Counted from the first letter of the stretch, positions 38,908-47,021 are shown. The stretch is DNA of 64,000 nucleotides from Streptomyces sp. CB01201 (GCF_002803085.1 NZ_NNBJ01000011.1:275161-339160); one strand, 5' to 3'. Notes: generated by a model not told the origin, from the letters alone. Numbers and translations are program-made.

Positions 38908-39116
38908 GACGCCCCTCCACGGGTGCGCTCGGTGCGGGTGTAGTCGCGGCCCCGCAGGTCGGGGTCGATGTCGAGGAACTGGTGCCACTGCTCGGCCAGT
39001 CGGCCGTCCGGCACGGGCACGGCGGCGTGAGCGTGTGCGGAGATCTCCGCGATCTGGCGCTCGACGTCCGCCAGCGGCACGTCCAGGCGCTCGATCGGGT
39101 TCGTGGGAGTGGTCAT
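38904..39116 (-). CDS. Small hypothetical protein, 70 aa
   Basis: ATG 39116 to stop 38904. Helical (L-A-D-V-E-R-Q-I-A-E-I-S-A-H-A), no Cys. ATGA overlap on both sides. Confidence 0.5.
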   Translation of the reverse strand: MTTPTNPIERLDVPLADVERQIAEISAHAHAAVPVPDGRLAEQWHQFLDIDPDLRGRDYTRTERTRGGAS

Positions 39117-39700
39117 GACGCCACCGCCTGGCGGGCCGCGTTGAAGACGGGCGTCTCCTGGTACTTGCGGCGCCAACGCCACGCTGGGAGAGATGCCTGC
39201 GTCTCGCGCCACTCGATAGGGCCGTGGCACTTCCGCATCGGGTCGTGAGACCACGCGCGCCTGAAGGCGAGCCGACGGCAGTCGGGGCAGGCGATCTGCG
39301 GGCCGATCTTGCTGCCGTGCCCCCGGGAGGCGAAGGCCTCCTTGCGCTCCCAGTTCTCCGGGCGCCGCAGTTCGAGGTCGGACACGAGGGTCTCGGCGTC
39401 CCTGAGAGGGATGTCCGACCAGTCGTCGGCGTAGCGACCGAGCGCTTGGTCTTCGTCCTCGGCGTCGACCCAGATCACCCGCGTGACCGTCTCGGTGACG
39501 ACGATCGGGAAGCTGCGCTCGGTGTAGTCCCAGCAGTTGCGCGGGACCGTCGAGTCCAGCAGTTCATTCACGTCCCAGTCCGGCCGGGCCGGGACCGGGC
39601 GCGGCCAGGACTGGTTCAGGTACCGGTGATCCCCGGAGTGGCGGAGATCCTTGTCGCACGTCGCGTAGCTGCTGCCGGGCTGCGGCTCACCGCACTTCAC
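39113..39700 (-). CDS. Hypothetical protein with Cys pairs, 195 aa
   Basis: GTG 39700 overlaps the previous stop. N-terminal C-G-E-P-Q-P-G-S-S-Y-A-T-C-D and H-S-G-D-H (a zinc motif seen in phage proteins); C-terminal C-P-D-C-R-R-L ribbon. Middle is acidic. Unknown function. Confidence 0.6.
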   Translation of the reverse strand: MKCGEPQPGSSYATCDKDLRHSGDHRYLNQSWPRPVPARPDWDVNELLDSTVPRNCWDYTERSFPIVVTETVTRVIWVDAEDEDQALGRYADDWSDIPLRDAETLVSDLELRRPENWERKEAFASRGHGSKIGPQIACPDCRRLAFRRAWSHDPMRKCHGPIEWRETQASLPAWRWRRKYQETPVFNAARQAVAS

Positions 39701-40056
39701 GACATGCCTCCCGTCGTGGAGGCGGTCATCGACGGCTCGGCTTCGCGGATCTCCAGACCCTGCCGCGCGGCCCACCGGCGAGCCGAACGCTCGTCCAGAG
39801 CGTCACAGCTGGCGGCGAAGTCGACGTAGCCATAGGCGTGGTGCTGGAGCGGACCGAACTCGCGCGTCGTGGACGCATTGCCCTCGTCGTCGTAGTCGAC
39901 GGTCTGACCGAGCTTGGCGGCGAACTCCTCGACTGCACCGTTCGTGGTCAAGGGGAGCAGGACCCGGAGACCAACCGGGGCCTCGACGTCCGGGTTCTCC
40001 TCCAGCCACGCGGCCAGCTCACGCAGGCCGTCGATGTATCGGGTGCGGTCGTCCAT
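39697..40056 (-). CDS. Hypothetical protein, 119 aa
   Basis: ATG 40056. L-R-E-L-A-A-W-L-E-E-N-P-D-V-E is a common start motif in Streptomyces phage proteins of unknown role; a strand-rich core follows. About 140 non-coding bases precede it. Confidence 0.65.
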   Translation of the reverse strand: MDDRTRYIDGLRELAAWLEENPDVEAPVGLRVLLPLTTNGAVEEFAAKLGQTVDYDDEGNASTTREFGPLQHHAYGYVDFAASCDALDERSARRWAARQGLEIREAEPSMTASTTGGMS

Positions 40057-40196
40057 AGGAGTTAGGGCTGTTGTGGGAGATGATGGGTTCACGAGCTTCT
40101 CGCTCTCTCTCGCAGTGCATTGCGGTGGAGGGGTGGATCTCGAAGGGCCGTCTGCCGGTGGCCTGGCAGTTACCGGCGGCCGGCCCGCATGGCCGC

Positions 40197-40460
40197 CTAG
40201 GCGGCGTTGGGGGTGGAGGCCTCTACGGGGAGGCCGGCCGCGAGGGGCATGCGCGTCGATGGCTTGTCGTTGGCGAGGCGCTCGGCCTCGAACTTCTCGA
40301 CCAGAGCCAGCGGAAACAGCACGTTCCGGCCGCTCTTGAAGCCCCTGGGGGCCTTGCCGCGGTGGCGGAGCAGGTAGATGGCCTGGCTGGTCGTGTGCCA
40401 CCGCTTCGCGAGCTGCGGGACGGTGAGGTGGGGGGACTCATCCACCGGGTGAATCGTCAT
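40197..40460 (-). CDS. Excisionase-like helix-turn-helix protein
   Basis: 87 residues from ATG 40460 (GAGGGA RBS; upstream ATG 40478 possible). L-T-V-P-Q-L-A-K-R-W-H-T-T-S-Q-A-I-Y-L-L-R is a MerR/Xis-type HTH with wing R-N-V-L-F-P. Located close to the integrase and switch, so a candidate directionality factor, competing with the similar gene at 20587-20784. Confidence 0.7.
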   Translation of the reverse strand: MTIHPVDESPHLTVPQLAKRWHTTSQAIYLLRHRGKAPRGFKSGRNVLFPLALVEKFEAERLANDKPSTRMPLAAGLPVEASTPNAA

Positions 40461-40689
40461 CACTTCCCTCTGTTTCATGTCGGGCGATCTTGGCGATCGC
40501 GTCCCTGACGTCTGGTGCGCTTTGCAGGGCCAGCGCTATGCGTTTGAGCACGTCAGGGCCGGGTCTGGACTTCTCGTTTTCGATCCGGGAGAGGTACGAG
40601 GGGGAGATCCCAACCAGGTGGGCAAAGGCCGTCAGGTTGAATCCGCACTCTTCGCGCCTGCGCCGGATGGTTCTGCCTCGCGCTTGCAC
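40438..40689 (-). CDS. XRE-family regulator (Cro-like)
   Basis: 83 residues. F-N-L-T-A-F-A-H-L-V-G-I-S-P-S-Y-L-S-R-I-E-N-E-K-S is a clear Cro/CI-type HTH. First gene of the leftward early operon; GTG 40689 has no RBS but lies just after a good promoter, suggesting leaderless translation. Faces the plus-strand regulator at 40867, so the pair probably forms the lysogeny switch. Confidence 0.85.
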   Translation of the reverse strand: MQARGRTIRRRREECGFNLTAFAHLVGISPSYLSRIENEKSRPGPDVLKRIALALQSAPDVRDAIAKIARHETEGSDDDSPGG

Positions 40690-40725
40690 AGTGGAAAGAT
40701 TAGGAAAGTAAGTGCAAGATCACAA
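40683..40725 (-). promoter_or_regulatory. Early leftward promoter with overlapping operator
   Basis: Minus strand -35 TTGTGA (40720-40725), 17-base spacer, -10 TAATCT (40697-40702), then 7 bases to GTG 40689. Inverted repeat CTTGCAC (40683-40689) / GTGCAAG (40712-40718) spans it, a likely repressor site. Confidence 0.65.
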
Positions 40726-40812
40726 GGTCTTCGACAGAAAGGAGTGGAAAAAATGAGAAAGAGCAGGTCCGAGGCCTGATCCTGTCTGTGCCGCCTAGCG
40801 ACTGGTTGGTAG

Positions 40813-40836
40813 GTTGTTTCCTGACGTTGCTTCCTG
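40813..40836. promoter_or_regulatory. Tandem direct repeats upstream of the plus-strand repressor
   Basis: GTTGTTTCCTG (40813-40823) and GTTGCTTCCTG (40826-40836), 13-base period, followed by TTGCAT. They lie 30 bases before the ATG at 40867 and could be regulator-binding sites. Confidence 0.5.
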
Positions 40837-40866
40837 TTGCATGCGGAGACTGGGCGGAGACAGGCC

Positions 40867-41430
40867 ATGAACCACGACCCCACGGCGTGGGAGACCCTCG
40901 GCAAGGCCCTCAGGAGTGACCGCGAACGACAAGGGCTGACCAGGGGAGAACTCGCTCAACGCGTCATCGACCGGGGCGGGAAGATCACGACCCGCAGCAT
41001 CGGCAGCCTGGAGACGGGAGTCGTCCCCCGTCGCGGCACCAAGCCCCCTTCTCTTGAACCTGCCGCCGCAGCTCTCGACTGGCGGCCGGGCTGGGTCGAC
41101 CGGATCCTCGCGGGCGAAGACCCGCACCAGGTGCTCGGATCACACAATCCTGGAGCCGGTGCGGCGCCAGGGCCTCGGGAGATGGCGCTCGAACTCCTGC
41201 CGTCCGTCTACGAGTTCAGCCGCGCCGCCGTGTCCGGCGGCGGCGACCCCGTCCTGCGGGACGAGTTCGATGAGATGGCGCAGAGGCTGTTGCAGTCCAT
41301 TCCGGCAGGGGCTGGCGTGGCTCCGGGTTCCGCCTACGGGCTGGCCGCGTACCGACCGCATGCGGTCGGCGAGGGCGTCCCCGCCGATGATGCCGACCGG
41401 ATCGCCCGCGCGATGGATCGCAGCCGGTAG
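40867..41430 (+). CDS. HTH regulator, probable prophage repressor
   Basis: 187 residues from ATG 40867 (GGAG RBS). N-terminal HTH (A-L-R-S-D-R-E-R-Q-G-L-T-R-G-E-L-A-Q-R-V and I-G-S-L-E-T-G-V), with the rest helical and unlike LexA-type repressors. Next to it is an ImmA-type metallopeptidase, suggesting an ImmR/ImmA system in which the protease removes the repressor on induction. A terminator follows. Confidence 0.75.
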   Translation: MNHDPTAWETLGKALRSDRERQGLTRGELAQRVIDRGGKITTRSIGSLETGVVPRRGTKPPSLEPAAAALDWRPGWVDRILAGEDPHQVLGSHNPGAGAAPGPREMALELLPSVYEFSRAAVSGGGDPVLRDEFDEMAQRLLQSIPAGAGVAPGSAYGLAAYRPHAVGEGVPADDADRIARAMDRSR

Positions 41431-41477
41431 TAGGGGAAGCGCAACCTTCTGCGCCCCCTGCCTGTCCAACAAGAAGC

Positions 41478-41506
41478 CGCGGCGACGCCAGCAAGGCGTC
41501 GCCGCG
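41478..41506 (+). terminator. Strong terminator after the repressor gene
   Basis: CGCGGCGACGCC (41478-41489) pairs perfectly with GGCGTCGCCGCG (41495-41506), loop AGCAA, followed by CTTGT. Confidence 0.8.
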
Positions 41507-41647
41507 CTTGTCGCTGCCCCGATACGGCGCGACACGAAGGAAGTTGAAAGATTTCTTATCGTTTCCTTCCTCTACCCCCCGTTGCTCGGGTAGACATAGA
41601 GCCCACACGGCGCGCTTCCCACACGTACCGACTCCCATGGGGGGCGC
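41507..41647. promoter_or_regulatory. Promoter/operator region of the ImmA-integrase transcript
   Basis: Contains GGAAG ... CTTCC around a TTGAAA hexamer (41540-41570) and an inverted repeat CTACCC (41572-41577) / GGGTAG (41588-41593). A clean -10 is not evident. These are candidate sites for the repressor. Confidence 0.4.
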
Positions 41648-42100
41648 ATGACTATGTCGCCGGTGCTGCGAATCGCTGAGATGGGGACGCGCTACGCGCC
41701 CGCCGAAATCCTGGAAGGCCTGGGGATCCCCGTACAGAGGGCCTGGTTGCGCGACACGTGGGGGGCGTGGTCCGAAGAGAAGCGCTGCGTCGTCGTAGCT
41801 GCCGGCCTCAGCCGCGTGCAGGAACGCTGTGTGCTCGCCCACGAGTTGGAGCACGTCCTCGCCCACGATGCTGGCTGCGACGGCACGTTGAGAACTGTGC
41901 GCCAAGAGCGCCGCGCCGACATCGAAGCCGCCCGTAAACTCGTAGCCATCTCGGACCTGGCGCAGGTGGCGCAGTGGGCGCCGGACCTCTTCGCGGCAGC
42001 GGCCGAACTCGACGTGACGGAGCGCCTCTTGCAGGTGCGATTGAGCGACCTCAAGGGGGAGGGCTGGCCATGGCGGGCTACATTGAAGATCGCTGGCTGA
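41648..42100 (+). CDS. ImmA/IrrE-family metallopeptidase
   Basis: 150 residues. Zinc motif H-E-L-E-H at residues 65-69 with the following A-H-D and an R-R-A-D-I-E-A helix typical of the family. In ICEBs1-type systems ImmA cleaves the repressor on DNA damage or cell signalling. Here the repressor gene lies directly upstream. The gene overlaps the integrase start by 31 bases, so the two are co-translated. Confidence 0.85.
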   Translation: MTMSPVLRIAEMGTRYAPAEILEGLGIPVQRAWLRDTWGAWSEEKRCVVVAAGLSRVQERCVLAHELEHVLAHDAGCDGTLRTVRQERRADIEAARKLVAISDLAQVAQWAPDLFAAAAELDVTERLLQVRLSDLKGEGWPWRATLKIAG

Positions 42101-43317
42101 ACAAGCGCAAGGACCCCGTCACGGGGAAGCGGGAGCGCACCGCGCTGTGGGGTAAGTGCAAGCGCTACAAGGTATCCGGTATCCCTGGGGTGCGCTCCAG
42201 GTCGTTCGACGTGCTCGAAGAGGCGAAGATCTGGAAAGCCAAGGCGATCATCGACAGCAAGCGCAAGGAGTTTGTCGACGACCGCGACGGGGCCATCCTG
42301 CTCGGCGACTACATCGAGAACGAGTGGTGGCCGACACGCAGTGACCCCGCCGGAACGGCCATCACGATGAAATCGAAGATCTGGCGGCACGTCATCGGTA
42401 CCGCTCTTGGGCGCCAGCCGATGAATGTCATCGGGGACAGGCAGCTGGTCAATTGGCAGAAGGAGCTGCGCGCGCGTGGGTTGGAGGCCTACACGATCGA
42501 GGTGATCTGGAATCACCTCAGCTCCATCTTCAAGTCGGCCACCGGATCGCGGATCGCGAAGAATCCGTGCAGGGAGGCCGGCTCCGAGACTAGGCCGCCG
42601 AAGGCCGGAGAAACCAAGGCGCGCGCCTGGTTGCCAGAGGAGGTGCTGGCGATCCGCAACGGCCTGGCCGACCGGTACCAGGTCGTCGCCGACCTTGGCA
42701 TGGGCGCAGGCCTGAGGCAGGCTGAGGTGATCGGGTTCAGTTTGGACGACATCGACGAGAGCCGGATGCTGATCACGCTGCGGCGCCAGCTGCTGTGGGA
42801 GAACTCCTCCCGCCCCTATTTCAAGCTGCCTAAGGGCAAGAAGGAGCGGAACATCCCTCTCTCCGCCGGGCTGCTCAAGGCGATCAAGGCCCACGCGGAG
42901 AAGTACCCGCCGGTCACCGTCACCCTGCCGTGGCAGGGGCCTGGGAACGACGGGCGAAAAGAAGCATCGGTCGGCCTGTTGGTCACGACGGCCTATGGGA
43001 ATCGGATCAACCCGAGCGTCTACAACAACAAGAACATGAAGCCTGCCCTCGTGTCCGCCGGCCTTCTGGCGCCGCGGAGCGAGGATGGCAAGGAGGGCTG
43101 GGGCTGGGAGCCGTCGCGGGAGAGGATGCATCACCGCTTCCGCCACACCTACGCGAGTGTTCAGTTGCAGGCTGGTGAGGATCCGGTGTCGCTGTCACAC
43201 TGGATGGGTCACGCCTCGCCAGAGACGACCTTCCGGATTTACGCGCACTTCATGCCTGACCGGGGGCAGCGGGGGCGGACCGCGATTGACGCCTGGTTGC
43301 AGGCGAGCACCCGCTGA
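42070..43317 (+). CDS. int: Tyrosine site-specific integrase
   Basis: 415 residues from ATG 42070 (GGGGGAGGG RBS). Catalytic positions: Arg216 in G-A-G-L-R-Q-A-E, His355 and Arg358 in H-H-R-F-R-H-T, His381 in W-M-G-H, Tyr391 in R-I-Y-A-H-F. N-terminal part resembles the arm-binding and core-binding domains of phage integrases. Last prophage gene; about 130 bases separate its end from the chromosomal dehydrogenase gene, so it presumably recombines there. Confidence 0.95.
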   Translation: MAGYIEDRWLNKRKDPVTGKRERTALWGKCKRYKVSGIPGVRSRSFDVLEEAKIWKAKAIIDSKRKEFVDDRDGAILLGDYIENEWWPTRSDPAGTAITMKSKIWRHVIGTALGRQPMNVIGDRQLVNWQKELRARGLEAYTIEVIWNHLSSIFKSATGSRIAKNPCREAGSETRPPKAGETKARAWLPEEVLAIRNGLADRYQVVADLGMGAGLRQAEVIGFSLDDIDESRMLITLRRQLLWENSSRPYFKLPKGKKERNIPLSAGLLKAIKAHAEKYPPVTVTLPWQGPGNDGRKEASVGLLVTTAYGNRINPSVYNNKNMKPALVSAGLLAPRSEDGKEGWGWEPSRERMHHRFRHTYASVQLQAGEDPVSLSHWMGHASPETTFRIYAHFMPDRGQRGRTAIDAWLQASTR

Positions 43318-43445
43318 AACTCCCTGAGAACTCCCTGGGCTTGTTCTGGATCTTGTTTGGGCCGCCAGTCAACTCGTGACTGGCGGCCCTTTGTTGTGCC
43401 TGCGGGAGAGTCGGCGAGACCCGGGAATCTTGCGTTTCAGCAGGT
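43318..43445. other. Right attachment region (attR)
   Basis: Between the integrase stop and the stop of the chromosomal dehydrogenase gene. Contains direct repeats AACTCCCTG (43318-43326 and 43329-43337, 11-base period), which may be arm-type integrase sites. The core is probably within or next to the dehydrogenase 3' end; it cannot be defined without attL. Confidence 0.5.
43359..43393 (+). terminator. Integrase terminator
   Basis: GGGCCGCCAGTCA (43359-43371) pairs perfectly with TGACTGGCGGCCC (43377-43389), loop ACTCG, then TTTGTTG. A 13-bp stem. Confidence 0.9.
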
Positions 43446-44305
43446 CAGGCGTAGGAGTAGAAACCGGACCCGGTCTTGCGGCCGAGGCGCCCGGCGTCGA
43501 CCATCCGCTGGAGCAGCGGGGGAGCGGCGTACAGGGGCTCCTTGAACTCGTCGTACATCGAGTCCGCGACGGAGGCCACGGTGTCCAGGCCGATGAGGTC
43601 GGACAGCTTCAGCGGGCCCATCGGGTGGGCGCAGCCCAGCTCCATGCCGTTGTCGATGTCCTCACGGCTGGCGATGCCCGACTCGAACATCCGGATCGCC
43701 GAGAGCAGATACGGGATGAGCAGCGCGTTGACCACGAACCCCGAGCGGTCCTGGGCGCGGATCGCGTGCTTGCCGAGGACCTTCTCGACCAGGACCTGGG
43801 CGCGGCTGATGGTGCCCTCGGACGTGGTGAGCGCGGGGATCAGCTCGACCAGCTTCTGCACCGGGGCCGGGTTGAAGAAGTGGATGCCGATGACCTGGTC
43901 GGGCCGCGAGGTGGCGACCGCGAGCTTGACCAGCGGGATCGAGGAGGTGTTGGACGCCAAGATCGCGTCCGGGCGGGTCACCACCTGGTCGAGCACCTGG
44001 AAGATCTCGGTCTTGACCTGCTCGTTCTCCACGACGGCCTCGATCACGAGGTCGCGGTCGGCGAACTCGCCCAGGTCGGTGGTGAAGCTGAGCCGGCCGA
44101 GCGTCGCGTCGCGCTCCTCCTCGGTGATCTTGCCGCGCTCCGCGGCCTTCGAGAGGGAGTTGTGCAGCCGGGTCCGGCCGATCTCCAGGGCCTCGCCGGT
44201 GGTCTCGGCGACCATGACGTCCAGGCCGCTGCGGGCGCACACCTCCGCGATGCCCGCGCCCATCTGGCCACAGCCCACAATTCCGACGCGTTCGATGTCG
44301 GTCAC
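43445..44305 (-). CDS. 3-hydroxybutyryl-CoA dehydrogenase
   Basis: 286 residues from GTG 44305. Oxidises 3-hydroxyacyl-CoA (butyrate/fatty acid metabolism). NAD-binding G-C-G-Q-M-G-A-G at residues 11-18; catalytic His142 in G-I-H-F-F-N-P; conserved C-terminal L-G-R-K-T-G-S-G-F-Y. The C-terminus is intact. Chromosomal; its 3' end adjoins the prophage. Confidence 0.93.
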   Translation of the reverse strand: MTDIERVGIVGCGQMGAGIAEVCARSGLDVMVAETTGEALEIGRTRLHNSLSKAAERGKITEEERDATLGRLSFTTDLGEFADRDLVIEAVVENEQVKTEIFQVLDQVVTRPDAILASNTSSIPLVKLAVATSRPDQVIGIHFFNPAPVQKLVELIPALTTSEGTISRAQVLVEKVLGKHAIRAQDRSGFVVNALLIPYLLSAIRMFESGIASREDIDNGMELGCAHPMGPLKLSDLIGLDTVASVADSMYDEFKEPLYAAPPLLQRMVDAGRLGRKTGSGFYSYA

Positions 44306-44474
44306 ATCGTGCCTTTCGCTTCGCTCTACTGCCGTCCCCGGCGGGTCCCCCGTGTGATTCCGGCGCCCGCCTTCGGCCCCTGACGTTACTCCGGACGCGC
44401 GTGTGCCAGTGGGGCCGGGGCGGGCATGCTGTCCGGTACACCTGGGCCGATGGGATCCGAGCGAGGGGTGTGAC

Positions 44475-45734
44475 GTGGGGCGAATCACGCGCAGGAGCTT
44501 TGTGGCGGGCACGGCGGGGGCCGTCAGCGGCCTGATCACGGCGGGCGGCGCGGCGGCCGCCGACCGGGACGGGACGCTGGAGCGGGCGGTGCGGGAGGTG
44601 GCGGGCAGGCGGCCCCGGCGCGAGTTCCGCGGAGTGTGGCTGGCCACCGTCGCCAACCGGGACTGGCCCTCGCGGCCGGGCCTGACCGCCGACGCCCAGC
44701 GCACCGAGCTGCTGGCCCATCTCGACAAGGCCGTCGAGCGGCGGCTGAACGCGGTGGTCCTCCAGGTCCGCCCGACCGCCGACGCGCTGTGGCCGTCCCC
44801 CTACGAGCCCTGGTCGCAGTGGCTCACCGGGACGCAGGGCCGGGATCCCGGCTGGGACCCACTGGGCACCGCCGTGCGCGAGGCGCACCGGCGCGGCCTG
44901 GAGCTGCACGCCTGGTTCAACCCGTACCGGGTCGCCAACGACACCGACCTGTCGCGTCTGGCGCCCACCCACCCGGCGCGGCTGCACCCCGACTGGGTCG
45001 TCCCCTACGGCGGGAAGCTCTACTACAACCCGGGGCTGCCCGAGGTCCGCCGGTTCGTCGAGGACGCGATGCTGGACGCGGTGCGCCGCTACGCCGTCGA
45101 CGGCGTGCACTGGGACGACTACTTCTACCCGTACCCGGTGGCGGGCCAGAGCTTCGACGACGACGCGGCGTACGTGCGGTACGGGTCCGGCTTCCCCGAC
45201 CGCGATGCCTGGCGGCGGCACAACATCGACCTTCTGGTGCGCGAGACCGGCGCCCGGATCAAGCGGATCCGGCCCCGACTCCGGTTCGGCATCAGCCCGT
45301 TCGGGGTGTGGCGCAACAGGTCGAGCGACCCGCGGGGCTCGGCGACCACGGCCGGCGTCCAGACCTATGACGACCTGCACGCCGACACGCGTGCCTGGGT
45401 CCGCGAGGGCATCCTCGACTACATCTGTCCGCAGCTGTACTGGAACATCGGCTTCGCCGCCGCCGACTACGCGGTCCTGGTGCCCTGGTGGGACGAGGTC
45501 GCCCGGGGCACCGGCGTGGACCTGTACATCGGCGAGGCCCTGTACAAGGCGGGGGATCCGGCGCAGCCCGCCGCCTGGCAGGACCCGGCCGAGCTGTCCC
45601 GCCATCTGACCCTGGCGGCGCGCCACCCCTCGGTGCGCGGGCACTGCTTCTTCGCCGCGAAGGAGGTGGCCGAGGACCGCATCGGGGCCATGGCCCGCGT
45701 CGTCGCCGACCACTACCCGGGCCGGGCCCGCTGA
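44475..45734 (+). CDS. Tat-exported GHL10-type glycosyl hydrolase
   Basis: 419 residues from GTG 44475 (GAGGGG RBS). Tat signal R-I-T-R-R-S-F-V-A-G with an Ala/Gly h-region. The rest is a GHL10/DUF187 TIM-barrel: E-F-R-G-V-W-L-A-T-V-A-N-R-D-W-P, L-Q-V-R-P-T-A-D-A, H-A-W-F-N-P-Y-R, V-H-W-D-D-Y-F-Y-P, Y-I-C-P-Q-L-Y-W. Extracytoplasmic glycosidase, substrate unknown. Probably monocistronic. Confidence 0.9.
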   Translation: MGRITRRSFVAGTAGAVSGLITAGGAAAADRDGTLERAVREVAGRRPRREFRGVWLATVANRDWPSRPGLTADAQRTELLAHLDKAVERRLNAVVLQVRPTADALWPSPYEPWSQWLTGTQGRDPGWDPLGTAVREAHRRGLELHAWFNPYRVANDTDLSRLAPTHPARLHPDWVVPYGGKLYYNPGLPEVRRFVEDAMLDAVRRYAVDGVHWDDYFYPYPVAGQSFDDDAAYVRYGSGFPDRDAWRRHNIDLLVRETGARIKRIRPRLRFGISPFGVWRNRSSDPRGSATTAGVQTYDDLHADTRAWVREGILDYICPQLYWNIGFAAADYAVLVPWWDEVARGTGVDLYIGEALYKAGDPAQPAAWQDPAELSRHLTLAARHPSVRGHCFFAAKEVAEDRIGAMARVVADHYPGRAR

Positions 45735-45820
45735 ATGGGCTCGGTCCCCTGAACGGGCTGCGTCCGCCGAACGGGCCGGAAGCGCCGAACGGCCCGGGCC
45801 CGCCGAACGGGCCGGAAGCG
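45731..45820. repeat. Five degenerate 18-bp tandem repeats
   Basis: Units starting CTGAATGGGC, CTGAACGGGC, CCGAACGGGC, CCGAACGGCC and CCGAACGGGC follow one another at 18-base intervals between two convergent genes. Units 3 and 5 are identical. The first includes the hydrolase stop codon. Confidence 0.85.
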
Positions 45821-45827
45821 CGGTCTC

Positions 45828-47021
45828 TCAGGACCGGGCCCGCTGGGTCACCGCGATGCACACCAGGACCCCGGCCGCGGCGAGCGGAGCGGCCGGCGAG
45901 AGGTGCTCGCCGAGCAGCAGCACCGACCAGAAGAGGGTGAGCAGCGGCTGGGCGAGCTGGAGCTGGCTGGCCCTCGGCACGCCGACCGCGGCGAGCCCCC
46001 GGTACCAGACGTACAGGCCGAAGCAGTTGGACCCGGCGGCCAGCCACAGCAGGCCGGCCACGCCGTGCCCGGTGAGCCGCCAGGGCTCGTGGACCAGCGC
46101 CACCGCGGCGCCGGCCAGGGCGAGCGGCAGGCACAGGACCAGCGACCAGGCGACCACCTGCCAGCCCGGCATCAGCGCGGCGAGCCGGCCGCCCTCGACA
46201 TACGCGGCGGCGCAGACGAGCAGCGCCGCGAACAGATAGACATCGCCCGAGGACAGCGCCCCGCCGCTCTGCTGCACGGTGAAGACGGCGACCACGGCGG
46301 CCCCGGCGAGCGAGGCCGCCCAGAACGCGGGGGAGGGGCGGCGCCCGGTGCGTACCGCGCCGAGGGCCGCCGTGGCCAGCGGAAGCAGCCCGATCACCAC
46401 GGCGGCGTGCGAGGTCGTCGAGGTCTCCAGGGCGAGCGTGGTGAGCAGCGGGAACCCGACGAGGGAACCACCCGCGACCACGGCGAGCCCGGCCCAGTGC
46501 GCCCGCGCGGGCAGCGGCACCCGCCGCCCGGCCAGCAGTGCACCCGCGATCAGCGCGGACAGCACGATCCGCAGGCACACGAGCGACCAGGGCCCGAAGC
46601 TCTCAAGTCCCCAGGCGGTGCCGGGGAAGGTGAGCGAGAAGGACACGACCCCGAGCGCGGCGAGCAGGGCTCCGCGGGGCAGGGGGGCGGGGGCGGCGGG
46701 GGTGGCGCCCGGCCCGGCGGCCCGGACCCCGACGGTGCCGGTCCCGGGCCTTGCGCCGACATCCCCGGCGGTGCCGTCCGTACCGGGCCCGGTACGGCCG
46801 AGGCCGGTGCCGGTGCGGCGGCCGATGCCGGTCGGGTCGGCGCCCGCAGTGGTCCGGCCGGGTCCGGCGGCTTTGGGCCGGCTGCGCCTGCCGCCCGCGG
46901 CGGTGCCGGTGGTGGGTCGGCCGGCCGGGTCGCCCCCGACCGCGGTGGATCCGGGTCCGGTGCCGTCGGCCGCGCCGACCGCTATCGGGCCGAGGGGAGT
47001 AGCGCTATCCTGTGCTGTCAT
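45828..47021 (-). CDS. EamA/DMT-family transporter
   Basis: Up to 397 residues. About ten hydrophobic helices after residue 115, in two EamA repeats (L-L-A-A-L-G-V-V-S-F-S-L-T and A-A-Y-V-E-G-G-R-L-A-A-L). Likely exporter of amino acids or metabolites. If ATG 47021 is used, the protein has an unusual 110-residue Gly/Thr/Pro low-complexity N-terminus; a later start cannot be ruled out. Divergent from a MocR-type gene, a common regulator/transporter pairing. Confidence 0.85.
   Translation of the reverse strand: MTAQDSATPLGPIAVGAADGTGPGSTAVGGDPAGRPTTGTAAGGRRSRPKAAGPGRTTAGADPTGIGRRTGTGLGRTGPGTDGTAGDVGARPGTGTVGVRAAGPGATPAAPAPLPRGALLAALGVVSFSLTFPGTAWGLESFGPWSLVCLRIVLSALIAGALLAGRRVPLPARAHWAGLAVVAGGSLVGFPLLTTLALETSTTSHAAVVIGLLPLATAALGAVRTGRRPSPAFWAASLAGAAVVAVFTVQQSGGALSSGDVYLFAALLVCAAAYVEGGRLAALMPGWQVVAWSLVLCLPLALAGAAVALVHEPWRLTGHGVAGLLWLAAGSNCFGLYVWYRGLAAVGVPRASQLQLAQPLLTLFWSVLLLGEHLSPAAPLAAAGVLVCIAVTQRARS

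Larger units (their letters stand above)
1..43445. mobile_element. Integrated temperate siphovirus prophage (left end outside window)
   Basis: Between the window start and the 3' end of a 3-hydroxybutyryl-CoA dehydrogenase gene lies a continuous phage genome: HK97-type head genes, tail genes, replication and recombination genes, a divergent regulator switch, ImmA and a tyrosine integrase at the right end. Genes are compact and most overlap by 4 bases. The tape measure gene runs off the left edge, so the rest of the tail, lysis genes and attL are not visible. A block of conjugative-element genes (about 14600-22250) lies inside it. Whether the prophage is inducible cannot be judged here. Confidence 0.93.

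Noticed and set aside
40753-40779. 8-codon frame with AGGAG just before ATG in the switch region
   Set aside because: Too short to support as a gene; may be chance.
43318-43480. tRNA gene as attachment site
   Set aside because: Looked for a cloverleaf near int and the dehydrogenase end; none seen.
43662-45713. 683-codon minus-strand frame across the dehydrogenase and hydrolase
   Set aside because: Shadow frame; dehydrogenase C-terminus and hydrolase motifs lie in other frames.
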